In this document: positions 45,529 to 52,726 of the stretch, piece by piece
Position numbering within the stretch: position 1 is the stretch's first letter
Layout of the letters: each line of letters opens with the position of its first letter
Origin: Nocardia terpenica
GTDB taxonomy: Bacteria > Actinomycetota > Actinomycetes > Mycobacteriales > Mycobacteriaceae
Direction: 5' to 3'
NCBI RefSeq assembly: GCF_013186535.1
Contig: NZ_JABMCZ010000002.1
Location: 1,958,444 to 2,022,443, forward strand
Length of the DNA stretch: 64,000 nt
Position numbers and translations under genes: made by a program
The notes under the pieces: generated by a model
The model's input: the letters and a program-made list of their open reading frames with translations, nothing else
Database searches by the model: none
What the model was told of the DNA's origin: nothing

Positions 45529-45633
45529 CAGAGACCCTTCTTCCAGCCGTGGAGGCCCACTGCACGTACCGTACACCAAGCAACACTTCGCAATAGACCT
45601 CCAAATTATTCCCCAAATTGATACCCGATATGG

Positions 45634-45663
45634 TTGCGTGGTCTTATTTACCAGGTCTATATT
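45634..45663 (+). promoter_or_regulatory. Promoter of the small-protein operon
   Basis: TTGCGT (45634-45639), 18 bases, TATATT (45658-45663) in an AT-rich gap between divergent genes. It is about 105 bases before the first gene of the rightward operon (45769). Confidence 0.55.
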
Positions 45664-45768
45664 AGCTGTGTCGGTCGTCACGTTGTGGCACGTCGCCTCC
45701 GAACGAGGCGGTCGGCTCTCCCGCCGCGGGGCATCCGAGCCCTGCGACCAGCGGCAAGGGGTTGGACC

Positions 45769-46068
45769 ATGCAGCTTGCCACCAGAACGGTGCCCGTGGC
45801 ACCGCTATTCGCGTCGCGTATAGAAGCCCCAGATACGGAGGCTCTGCTGAAACCCAGTGCCCGGCTCTATCCCACGCCGCAGGCTGACCGCGACGAGATC
45901 CGGGTCCGACTGCGTTGCACCCCGTACATCCTGGGGGTGACGGCGCGCCAGTCGCGGGACCACGTCGGCCAACCGGTCTTGGTACGGGTGCGCCAGTGGT
46001 GTCTGCGGATTGTTGCTCCTTTGCGCTTGACTGCGGGTCGGTCTTCCGAGCGGTGGGAATGGCGATGA
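45769..46068 (+). CDS. Unknown small protein, first gene of the 45.7-51 kb operon
   Basis: 99 residues, not recognised. Central part LYPTPQADRDEIRVRLRCTPYILGVTARQSRDHVGQPVLVRVRQWCLRI is basic and probably an alpha/beta fold. No signal or membrane helix. ATG 45769 has aagggg upstream. The stop (TGA) overlaps the next gene by ATGA, which supports it being a real, translationally coupled gene. Codon third positions are GC-rich as in its neighbours. Confidence 0.6.
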   Translation: MQLATRTVPVAPLFASRIEAPDTEALLKPSARLYPTPQADRDEIRVRLRCTPYILGVTARQSRDHVGQPVLVRVRQWCLRIVAPLRLTAGRSSERWEWR

Positions 46069-46433
46069 CCGGTGGGTGGGCCTACGGCATCGTGCGGGCC
46101 GACATCGCCGGGTCCGAAGTGTCTGCGCAAATTCAGCAGCTGCGTCAGTGGGCCTCTGCGCGCGGGTTGCGGTTGCGGGGGATTTCGGTGGTGTGGTCGG
46201 AGGCGTCGTTTCCGCTGTTGATCGCCAGTCTTGCGGGCCCGGATATCTCTGCGGTCGTGGTCCCGGCGTTGACGCATCTGGGAGCGTGGCGGGCGGCGGT
46301 CCGGGTCGAAGCCGACTTGTGGTCGCTGCACCCGCTGCATCGGTGGCCGCGTCGCCCACCTTCGCTTCGAATCCCGTTGCACCCCTTGGCGCTCGGCTCC
46401 TCGGCGCATTGGGACCGCAGAGAGCGGGGGTGA
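46065..46433 (+). CDS. Serine-recombinase-like protein without catalytic serine (first)
   Basis: 122 residues. The start YGIVRADIAGSEVSAQIQQLRQWASARGLRLRGI follows the resolvase N-terminal layout (canonical GYxRVSTxxQ...L..WA...G), with the arginine kept but the catalytic Ser position replaced by Asp. The middle (LLIASLAGPDISAVVVPALTHLG) matches the helix-strand that follows. No DNA-binding domain is fused. It may bind DNA or a partner without recombining. The homology is by pattern only and needs structure comparison. The ATG overlaps the upstream stop. Confidence 0.5.
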   Translation: MTGGWAYGIVRADIAGSEVSAQIQQLRQWASARGLRLRGISVVWSEASFPLLIASLAGPDISAVVVPALTHLGAWRAAVRVEADLWSLHPLHRWPRRPPSLRIPLHPLALGSSAHWDRRERG

Positions 46434-46439
46434 CCGAAC

Positions 46440-46682
46440 ATGCAGGCGTGTCATCTGATCGTGCGATTCGACGCCGGTCTGCTGCTACACCATCACGCCG
46501 AACACGGCGCGGCGGAGGAGTTCGCCAGGACAACGGCGCATTTCGCTGAGATCACCTTCATTGACGGCATCGCCCCGCGTACCGCTGCGCCCCGTGAGCG
46601 CCGCCGTGGGAGCAGTGCACCGACCAGTTCTCGTGTGTGGGCGAGAAACCAATTCGAGCAGAGAAAACGTCGGGGGAGGTGA
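46440..46682 (+). CDS. Doubtful small ORF
   Basis: 80 residues, not recognised, with a basic C-terminus (RERRRGSSAPTSSRVWARNQFEQRKRRGR). It starts 6 bases after the preceding stop, and a ggggg stretch lies upstream, so it could be part of the operon. No domain or conserved motif is visible, and it may be non-coding sequence between two real genes. Confidence 0.3.
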   Translation: MQACHLIVRFDAGLLLHHHAEHGAAEEFARTTAHFAEITFIDGIAPRTAAPRERRRGSSAPTSSRVWARNQFEQRKRRGR

Positions 46683-46789
46683 TCGAAACATTCGAGTACG
46701 CGATCGGCGGCTTGTCCGGTGCCGGAACGGTCGCTGTCGAGGGCCTCCGCGCACTTGCGCGCGCCGAATATTCCAGGCAAGGAGAGGTC

Positions 46790-47194
46790 ATGTTCGACCA
46801 TCATCGAAATCGCGATCCGAACTCGACGAGCGCATGCTGCCCCGTGACCGCCGCCGGTGGCGTGGCGGGGTTGCCGCCGTTGTGTTACGGCTACCTGCGC
46901 ACGGATTTGATCGCGGACGATGCGGTCGAGGCGTGTGACGCCGTGTTGGCCCGTATCGCTTCGGCCGAGTATCACCATCAACTCGCCAGTGTCTTCCACG
47001 AGTCCTCCCCGCAGAGCTGCCAGCTGCCGCCGGAGCTGGTGCGTCTGGTCGCCGAGTGCGCTCGTGCCGAGGCGCACCTGGTGCTGACCTTCACCGGGCA
47101 CCTGTCCGGGATGGGGGTGGCTCGTATCTGCGTGCTCGACTACATCGCCAGCCGAGGCCACGCCCACGTCGTGGAGGTGTCCGATGTCCATTGA
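46790..47194 (+). CDS. Serine-recombinase-like protein without catalytic serine (second)
   Basis: 134 residues. The segment LCYGYLRTDLIADDAVEACDAVLARIASAEYHHQLASVF has the same YG-x-(V/L)-R-x-D-(I/L) core as the protein at 46065, where resolvases have GYxRVST. A later AEAHLVLTFTGHLSGMGVARICVLDYIASRG resembles the active-site strand and the following helix. The catalytic serine is absent. Start ATG 46790 has a strong GGAGAGG. The two proteins are distant paralogues. Role unknown. Confidence 0.52.
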   Translation: MFDHHRNRDPNSTSACCPVTAAGGVAGLPPLCYGYLRTDLIADDAVEACDAVLARIASAEYHHQLASVFHESSPQSCQLPPELVRLVAECARAEAHLVLTFTGHLSGMGVARICVLDYIASRGHAHVVEVSDVH

Positions 47195-47663
47195 CGTCGA
47201 CCCGGATACCGATACGGACGCCGGGGAACAGGTGTGCCGGTGGTACCGCGAATGCGGGCTGGCTCCCGTCGCTGTCCATGGCGGGCTGCCGACGCTGACG
47301 GCCGACTCCTCGGTCGGGGCGGTCATGATGCCGGGGGCGCTGAGCCGCGCGGTGTGTGGCCTGCTCGCCGCCGAGATCCCGGTGTTCCGCGAGCGGCTGT
47401 GGGGTAACCATGTGGCCTTGGTCGTGCCCGGACCAGGCCGGATCAGCGCCACGATCGCAGGGCTGTTGGCCGCCCATGCCGTGGCGGTGCTCCCGCACGG
47501 TACCCGGGTCCTGCTACCCCGGACTCTGACAGCGTTGGAGACCGAGGAGTCCTGGATCAACGCTCCCGCACCGGGCGGGTTGATTCCGTCGCTCCAACTG
47601 CTGCTGGCCCTGGTTCGTGAATGCGTCGACCCCGCCCTACGTACGCAGGCTCTGGCCTCCTGA
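47184..47663 (+). CDS. Unknown family A, first paralogue
   Basis: 159 residues, overlapping the upstream gene by 11 bases, ribosome site ggagg. Conserved with the proteins at 47754 and 49901: a GAVMMPGALS segment (G-x-V-x-M-P-x-x-L), a middle strand pair, and VAVLPHGTRVLLP (V-x2-PHG-x-x-I/V-x-LP). I recognise the pattern from small actinobacterial proteins of unknown function but know no named family. No catalytic motif, signal or membrane helix. Confidence 0.6.
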   Translation: MSIDVDPDTDTDAGEQVCRWYRECGLAPVAVHGGLPTLTADSSVGAVMMPGALSRAVCGLLAAEIPVFRERLWGNHVALVVPGPGRISATIAGLLAAHAVAVLPHGTRVLLPRTLTALETEESWINAPAPGGLIPSLQLLLALVRECVDPALRTQALAS

Positions 47664-47753
47664 TTCTGGCCGCTGCCGCATTCACGGGCCGCGAGAAAAT
47701 ATCTTCCGATCAACCGGTTTTATTTCACCTGATTACAGATAGAGGAGAATTCG

Positions 47754-48227
47754 ATGGTTACTACAGCTGTGCCTGAAACCCGGTATTCGGTCTCGATGCA
47801 CGAGGTTACCGAAAGGCGCGATGTTTATCGGCGAGAATTCGGGTTGAATGCTTTCTGCGGGGACGGCGGTCTGTACGTGAGCGCGGGTCCGGTGTCGGGG
47901 TTGATGATGCCGCGCTCGCTGGCGGTGCAGGTGCTCGCGGCCGCGGGGCTGGTACCGGTGCCGGTGGTGTCGATTCATTCGACGGTGTGGATGCTGCTGG
48001 GCGACGGTCCGACCTCGGTGGGGGAATCGGAGCGAATCGCGATGCGGCTGTTGCGATTCGGGGTGATGGTCGTGGTCCCGCGTGGCGTGATCGGATTGCC
48101 GACCCCCGGTGACCCGATCCGGGTGTGGATACGTCCGCCGCAGGGCCGGACCCGGCCCGGCGTGCCCGCGCTGGCCGACGCCATCACCGCCGCCGCGACC
48201 GCCATCCGGGGTCGTCATGACCGATGA
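47754..48227 (+). CDS. Unknown family A, second paralogue
   Basis: 157 residues. It carries SAGPVSGLMMPRSLAVQVL, VPVPVVSIHSTVWMLLGDG and VMVVVPRGVIGLPTPGDPIRVWIRPPQ, lining up with the paralogues at 47184 and 49901. ATG 47754 has agaggag seven bases upstream. A 90-base AT-richer gap precedes it and may hold an internal promoter. Function unknown. Confidence 0.62.
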   Translation: MVTTAVPETRYSVSMHEVTERRDVYRREFGLNAFCGDGGLYVSAGPVSGLMMPRSLAVQVLAAAGLVPVPVVSIHSTVWMLLGDGPTSVGESERIAMRLLRFGVMVVVPRGVIGLPTPGDPIRVWIRPPQGRTRPGVPALADAITAAATAIRGRHDR

Positions 48228-48438
48228 CCGCCTGCATCCACATCTGTTCGTCCCTGCCGACAGTCGGTTCGCGGAGGTGATGTGCCGGGTCGAGTTCCTC
48301 GGACCGCTCACTCGTGCCCGCGCGCAGCAGTTGCACGTCCTGCACCGCAATCACCTGCCCGACGACTGCCTGGTCCGGCTGGCCAGCCTCACCCGCCTCG
48401 CCGCCGACGAAACCATCCAGCCATGCCGCCCGGCATGA
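48217..48438 (+). CDS. Unknown 73-residue protein
   Basis: Overlaps the end of the previous gene by 11 bases, which suggests coupling. Sequence features: RFAEVMCRVEFLGPLTRARAQQLHVLHRNHLPDDCLVRLASLTRLAADETIQ, probably three helices. No family recognised. Small but in the register of a compact operon. Confidence 0.45.
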   Translation: MTDDRLHPHLFVPADSRFAEVMCRVEFLGPLTRARAQQLHVLHRNHLPDDCLVRLASLTRLAADETIQPCRPA

Positions 48439-48498
48439 CCACGGCGACAACCCGTTTCGCCCTCACCACCAGACCGACAACCATCCAAGGGAACCGTC

Positions 48499-49473
48499 AT
48501 GAACCCTGAACTCGTTCCAACCTCAGCCGACCTCCCAGCCACCGAACCCGCACCCTCCAGCTCGACTCCGGTTGCGGGGGTTGATGATTCGCGGATCTAT
48601 GTGCTCGACAGCCAGATCGGTTGGGACCTCGACGAGTTGATCGCCTTGTGGGTGGCCGCGCGCACCATCTGCCGGTTGATCGTGATCACCTCCGATGAGA
48701 CCCGCGGGCGGCGAGCCTGTCTGGCGAGGCTGGTGCTGGATCTGCTCGGCCGTCCCGAGGTGCCCGTCGTCGCGGGCGGTGAACTCGCCGACAGCGACAC
48801 CCGCTTCCTGTTCGCCGACTACCCCCTGCCCCCGGTCCCGCACGGCGACGCCGTCGAGATCGTCGCCACCGGTGCCGAGCATGCCCCGGTCACGGTGATC
48901 GGGCTCGGCGCGTTCACCAACATCGCCGCCCTGCTCTACCGGCACCCGCACCTGAGCGAGACCACCGACTTGGTGCTGCAGGGCGGATGGCTCGACCACT
49001 ACCGAAAAATGCCTCGTGCCAGCCACAACTTGCACATCGACCAGGTCGCCGCCGGAGTCACTCTGCGCATGGCGCACCGGCCCCGGCTGGTGTTGTCGAC
49101 CCACACCAACCACCCGGGGCTCTCCGTCACTCCGGACTCGCCGCTCGTGGACTGGTTCCACACCACCGACACCCCCTTCGCCCAGCTCGCGGAACTGTAT
49201 TGCGACCGCTGGTTCGCCCGCCGCCCCGACGGCAGCTGGCAGGCCGACTCGGTCGCCGTCGCCGTCGCGGTGGGCGCCCGAGTCGCCGAGTTCGTCACCG
49301 AGCCGATCCTCGTCGGCCCCGACGCCCGCCTGCACCGCAGCCCGGCCGGGCGGCCCCTCACGGTCACCACCTCCATCGACTACGCCGCATTCGCCACCTG
49401 GTTGAGCCGGGTCATCCCCGAAATCCGCCTCCAGCAAGCCATCAACCTCGACTCCGAAGACGACGGCCGGTGA
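48499..49473 (+). CDS. Nucleoside-hydrolase-like protein with altered metal site
   Basis: 324 residues. The fold of inosine-uridine nucleoside hydrolases is suggested by the order: DSQIGWDLDELIAL (37-50, canonical DTDPGxDDxxAL), LGAFTNIAALLYRHPHL (canonical LGPLTNLAxALxxxP), LVLQGGWLD and HNLHIDQVAAGVTL (canonical N-x3-DPEAA). Two of the calcium-binding aspartates of the first motif are Gln39 and Leu44. Hydrolysis of nucleosides or NAD-like molecules may be lost or changed. It lies in an operon of other degenerate enzymes on a mobile element, which raises the idea of a sensor or defence role. Confidence 0.65.
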   Translation: MNPELVPTSADLPATEPAPSSSTPVAGVDDSRIYVLDSQIGWDLDELIALWVAARTICRLIVITSDETRGRRACLARLVLDLLGRPEVPVVAGGELADSDTRFLFADYPLPPVPHGDAVEIVATGAEHAPVTVIGLGAFTNIAALLYRHPHLSETTDLVLQGGWLDHYRKMPRASHNLHIDQVAAGVTLRMAHRPRLVLSTHTNHPGLSVTPDSPLVDWFHTTDTPFAQLAELYCDRWFARRPDGSWQADSVAVAVAVGARVAEFVTEPILVGPDARLHRSPAGRPLTVTTSIDYAAFATWLSRVIPEIRLQQAINLDSEDDGR

Positions 49474-49571
49474 CCGCGAGTCTTCCGTCTCGCCGACGTC
49501 TCCGGACACGCGCCTATCTCGCCGTCTTGACCGATTCCATCTCCCTCCCTGCCGCAGTGATTGGAGCAGTT

Positions 49572-49904
49572 GTGCCTACCGGTGTCATGAAGTTCTTTCT
49601 CCCGCGCCACAGATACGGGTTCATCGCCGGAACCGGCGGGAATCCGGACCTGTTCGTCCCCGCGTCGGGACTGGCGGACCCCGACGCTGCGCCGCCGACG
49701 GGCGGTGACATCGTCAGCTACACCCTCGCCCGCGACTATCAGAAACGTCCCAAAGCCATCCGCGTCCGAGTCATCCAACGCGCCACCGCCTCCGCCACTC
49801 GAGAAGACCAGCCCGGCGCGAGATCATCGGCACCGGTCGACCCGCACCCGGGTGCGTACCGAGCACCGACTCCCGGTGACCTTGCCCGACGGTGGCTGCC
49901 ATGA
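49572..49904 (+). CDS. Cold-shock-domain-like protein
   Basis: 110 residues. The first 65 form a cold-shock domain: GVMKFFLPRHRYGFIAG (RNP1-like RYGFI), DLFVPASGL (RNP2-like), then GDIVSYTLARDYQKRPKAIRVRVI. The C-terminus is Pro/Ala-rich. Such proteins bind single-stranded RNA or DNA and act as chaperones or antiterminators. GTG 49572 has ggag nine bases upstream. ATG 49587 is an alternative. The stop overlaps the next gene. Confidence 0.72.
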   Translation: MPTGVMKFFLPRHRYGFIAGTGGNPDLFVPASGLADPDAAPPTGGDIVSYTLARDYQKRPKAIRVRVIQRATASATREDQPGARSSAPVDPHPGAYRAPTPGDLARRWLP

Positions 49905-50443
49905 TCGGCCAGCCTGACGAGCCCCAGGCGACGAGCCCCGGTGATCCCGAGCCGATCGACGAGTGCCGACCGGACTCGATCATCGACCTCGCGCGGGCAT
50001 TGCAACGCCAGCTCGCGGTGCCGGTCTGGGTCGAGTGCGGGCGGCCGGTGACCGTGGCCGGGCCAGCACTGGGCGCGGTCTCGATGCCACAGGCGTTGGG
50101 GGCGAGGGTGATTCAGTCGGCGGATCCGCAGGTGGTGCTGCCGGTGCTGGCCGACCCGCTCGGACACCGGCGAATCTTCCTCGTCGACCCCACCGAACCC
50201 ATACCCCCGCGTATGAATCGGCTCCTAGCCGCCGACCACGTGGTCGTGGTCCCCCACGGCCACCGGATCCCACTGCCCGGGGCCAACGCGGCCGGGTCGT
50301 GGCGGTGGGTCCGCCACCTCGGTCACCACCCGATACAGCCGCCGACTCGCACCTGGCTGCTGCACCAGATCCGCCCACACCTCACCTCCGACCACCGCCG
50401 AGGAGCGAGGCCGGGCCCGATACACCTACGGGAAACGCCATGA
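49901..50443 (+). CDS. Unknown family A, third paralogue
   Basis: 180 residues. Contains PVTVAGPALGAVSMPQALGARV, VVLPVLADPLGHRRIFLVDP and VVVVPHGHRIPLPGANAAGSWRW, matching the proteins at 47184 and 47754. Longer C-terminal extension with a basic end. ATG 49901 overlaps the cold-shock gene stop (ATGA), and its own stop overlaps the next ATG. Confidence 0.6.
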   Translation: MIGQPDEPQATSPGDPEPIDECRPDSIIDLARALQRQLAVPVWVECGRPVTVAGPALGAVSMPQALGARVIQSADPQVVLPVLADPLGHRRIFLVDPTEPIPPRMNRLLAADHVVVVPHGHRIPLPGANAAGSWRWVRHLGHHPIQPPTRTWLLHQIRPHLTSDHRRGARPGPIHLRETP

Positions 50444-50619
50444 GCAGCACACGAATTCGCTACCACTCCCGCGACAGGTCGAGACCTTGTCGCGGTGGTG
50501 GCCCGTCCAGTAACGCTGGCAGCGCGTTGCGGCCATCCGCCGGTGCGGCGTTGGTGACCGTGATCGTTGTCGTCCGGCTTTGCCTACAAGGCTGGGCTAA
50601 CCCTCGGAGGCCGAGGTGA
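50440..50619 (+). CDS. Unknown 59-residue protein
   Basis: Starts by ATGA overlap with the previous gene and ends by GTGA overlap with the next. It has a basic N-terminal half and one hydrophobic stretch (GAALVTVIVVVRLCLQGW), a possible membrane helix. No family recognised. The double overlap is the only support. Confidence 0.4.
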   Translation: MSSTRIRYHSRDRSRPCRGGGPSSNAGSALRPSAGAALVTVIVVVRLCLQGWANPRRPR

Positions 50620-50996
50620 CCACCGTGCTGATCGGTTTGGGGGTCTGGGCGGTGTGCGTGTTGTGCGCCTACGCCAGTGTCGGTCTGCCCCAGCTTGTCT
50701 CACCTCCTCAGCAGTATCGAGTCGTTGGGCCACAGTGGGATTCGAGACAACTCCCGAGTTCCGGTCCGGCTAGCCGGACCGGAACTCGGGAGAATGCGGC
50801 CGAACTCGTCAAACGGCTCGCTCCCGAATACGACCGGCACGCGAGATACGACAGCGGCGGCGGCAGGCGGAGACCACGAAGACCCGCCACGACCTCGGTC
50901 CGCAATCGGCCGCACAACGCTCGGCGACACTCACGCCGCCACGTCCCCAGGGTCATGGCCAGCCCGAGCCTCGAACGCCCCAGACGAGCCCGATGA
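50616..50996 (+). CDS. Possible small membrane protein; reading frame crosses a perfect palindrome
   Basis: 126 residues if complete. A hydrophobic helix (VLIGLGVWAVCVLCAYASVGL) at the start is followed by a segment encoded by the 42-bp palindrome at 50751-50792, then a basic Arg-rich tail that overlaps the convergent methyltransferase gene by 66 bases. The N-terminal part may be real (GTGA-coupled start). The tail is doubtful, and the gene may in fact end through the hairpin. Confidence 0.4.
   Translation: MTTVLIGLGVWAVCVLCAYASVGLPQLVSPPQQYRVVGPQWDSRQLPSSGPASRTGTRENAAELVKRLAPEYDRHARYDSGGGRRRPRRPATTSVRNRPHNARRHSRRHVPRVMASPSLERPRRAR
50751..50792. repeat. Perfect 42-bp palindrome
   Basis: The half site CTCCCGAGTTCCGGTCCGGCT (50751-50771, 21 bases) is followed without spacer by its exact complement (50772-50792), centre CTAG. 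It lies between the ends of a rightward and a leftward operon. It could form a 21-bp cruciform or RNA hairpin: a bidirectional terminator, a transfer or replication origin element, or a recombination site. Confidence 0.9.
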
Positions 50997-51926
50997 CCAC
51001 TCGGGTTCCCGCTGAAGATGCTTCAGTTTCTGCGAACTTGAGCACTTTTGAGGTTTGCGGAAGACCAGGACATCTTCGTGTGCGATGAGGGCCAGGGGCA
51101 GTCCGGCGTCGCGGTTTTTGAGGACGAAGTCGCGTTGGAAGAAGGAGCTGTGTGCGACGATGCTGCCGTTGGTGAGGCGGCCGAGTAGTGCTGCGGCTCG
51201 GTCGATGGGGACGAGTCCGGCGGTTTGGGCGCATTCGGTGAGTAGTGAGGGTAGGTCGATCAGTTCGGCGTGCTGTCGCCAGGGGCGGGCGGTGATGATG
51301 ACGTGTGCGCCGGGTTTGAGGTAGTCGGCGGCGGCGGTGAGGATGCGGGTGAATCCTGTCAACAGGCGGGGGACGCCGAGGTTGGCGAGGTTGCCGCGGT
51401 CGAGGGTGTTGCCGTAGCGGTTGTTGGTTTTGTGCACTCCTTCCCCGGCGCGGACGCGGACGTGGCCGTGTGTGGAGTCTCCGTATGGGGGTGAGGTGAT
51501 GAGCAGGTCGACGGTGCCGCGCAGTGCGGCGGGCAGGCAGGTGGCGAGTTTGCGGGCATCGCCGGTGTATACGTTGGCTTCGGTGTTGATGCCGTGTTCG
51601 AGAGCGATCTTCAGGTTGGTTCGCGCGATGTCGGCCCAGCGGGGCTCGTATTCGACGCCGACGGCTTGGCGGTCGAGGTGGAGTGCTTCGATCAGGGTGG
51701 TGCCGATTCCGCACATGGGGTCCATCACCAGGTCGCCGGGTTTGCTGTAGCGGGTGATGGCTGCGGCGGCGATGTGGGGCAGCATTTTCGCCGGGTGCGC
51801 TGAGGAGTCGCGGTGGTAGCGCGTGCCGCGCTGGGCGGCGGGCGCGGTCTGCGCGGTCGCCCACACCGATACCCGCGCCTGGGCGGGGGTGTGGTCGTGC
51901 GCGGTGGTGGGTTCGCTGGTGGACAT
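50931..51926 (-). CDS. DNA amino-methyltransferase (N4-cytosine/N6-adenine type)
   Basis: 331 residues. Motif I (SAM binding) is DPMCGIGTTLIEAL with the preceding YSKPGDLVM. Motif IV (catalysis) is ITSPPYGD. The order and the C-terminal VIITARPW fit the beta-class-like amino-methyltransferases. No restriction gene is adjacent, so it is an orphan that may protect the element or regulate it. The last 30 residues overlap a rightward frame and may be atypical. ATG 51926 is chosen where the conserved region plus a short linker begins. Confidence 0.85.
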   Translation of the reverse strand: MSTSEPTTAHDHTPAQARVSVWATAQTAPAAQRGTRYHRDSSAHPAKMLPHIAAAAITRYSKPGDLVMDPMCGIGTTLIEALHLDRQAVGVEYEPRWADIARTNLKIALEHGINTEANVYTGDARKLATCLPAALRGTVDLLITSPPYGDSTHGHVRVRAGEGVHKTNNRYGNTLDRGNLANLGVPRLLTGFTRILTAAADYLKPGAHVIITARPWRQHAELIDLPSLLTECAQTAGLVPIDRAAALLGRLTNGSIVAHSSFFQRDFVLKNRDAGLPLALIAHEDVLVFRKPQKCSSSQKLKHLQREPEWSSGSSGAFEARAGHDPGDVAA

Positions 51927-52003
51927 AGGGGGATGGCCTTTCGCGGTGAGGGTGGATGCGTCGGGGTCGTGCGGCGCGTGTGGGCGTCGTGTGGGGCCGG
52001 GGT

Positions 52004-52654
52004 TCATGCGGCGGTGGTGAGGTCGTGCGGCTGCAAGAACACCGAGACATCGGTATGGATGATGTCGTTGTGCTCGTTCGGACCGCCCACAATGCGGCAC
52101 GGGGTGCCGGGGTGGGTGGGGGCGGCGACGATGGCGGTGCCGTGGACGGGTGCGGCGATCAGGTGCTGCAGGTAGAGCAGGTCGCAGTGTTGTGCGGCGC
52201 TGACCAGGTGGCCGGAGAAGTCGCGCAGGTGACCATCGCTGTCGTGGCTGCAGCGGCTGAACACGATGAGCAGGCCGCCGACTCGTAACCGGGCTGATGC
52301 CGTCTGGACTGCCTCCGGCACGGTATGTGGTTCGGGCTCCGGGAGCAGGGTGGTCAGGATCAGGTCGGTGTCGGCGACGGGCACCGACTCGTCCGGGTCG
52401 GTGGTCGCGGGAACGAGGGTCCGGCCGAGTTCGGCAAGGGTCGAGGTGGTGGGGGTGCTGGCGTCGGGGAGCAGCATGACCCGGTCGCCGGGGCGGCTGT
52501 ATTCGAGCACGGCTCGGGTGAGCAGGCGCGGCGGCCACGGGTCGTGCGGGTCGATCGGTGTCGGCCCGGCCGCCCACAGCGTGGTCGGGATCATGGCGGG
52601 TGCTGTCCCTGTTCCCCGGGCGGCGGTGCGGCCGGTGAGTTGGTTCTGGGTCAT
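52004..52654 (-). CDS. Degenerate paralogue of the DNA methyltransferase
   Basis: 216 residues. PPRLLTRAVLEYSRPGDRVMLLPDASTPT aligns with PAKMLPHIAAAAITRYSKPGDLVMDPMCGIGT of the downstream enzyme, and the later DTDLILTTLLPEPEP with VDLLITSPPYGD. Both catalytic signatures (DPMCG and SPPY) are lost, while the fold-forming residues remain. It ends 77 bases before the active enzyme and probably forms one operon with it, possibly as a non-catalytic partner or specificity factor. ATG 52654 has GAGG upstream. Its leader is shared with the excisionase-like gene. Confidence 0.68.
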   Translation of the reverse strand: MTQNQLTGRTAARGTGTAPAMIPTTLWAAGPTPIDPHDPWPPRLLTRAVLEYSRPGDRVMLLPDASTPTTSTLAELGRTLVPATTDPDESVPVADTDLILTTLLPEPEPHTVPEAVQTASARLRVGGLLIVFSRCSHDSDGHLRDFSGHLVSAAQHCDLLYLQHLIAAPVHGTAIVAAPTHPGTPCRIVGGPNEHNDIIHTDVSVFLQPHDLTTAA

Positions 52655-52686
52655 CGGGAGTACCTCATTTCCGGTCGAGTGTTTCT

Positions 52687-52726
52687 ACCGGAAGGACTCC
52701 TCCCTTCAGCCGCTTTTCGGACATCG
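52687..52726 (-). promoter_or_regulatory. Shared upstream element, copy 2
   Basis: Minus strand CGATGTCCGA, 14 bases, GAGGAGTCCTTCCGGT, ending 32 bases before ATG 52654. Identical blocks, spacing and start distance as at 31707-31746. In the 32-base leader TTCCGGT pairs with ACCGGAA (52668-52674 side) to form a hairpin before the ribosome site. Confidence 0.7.
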
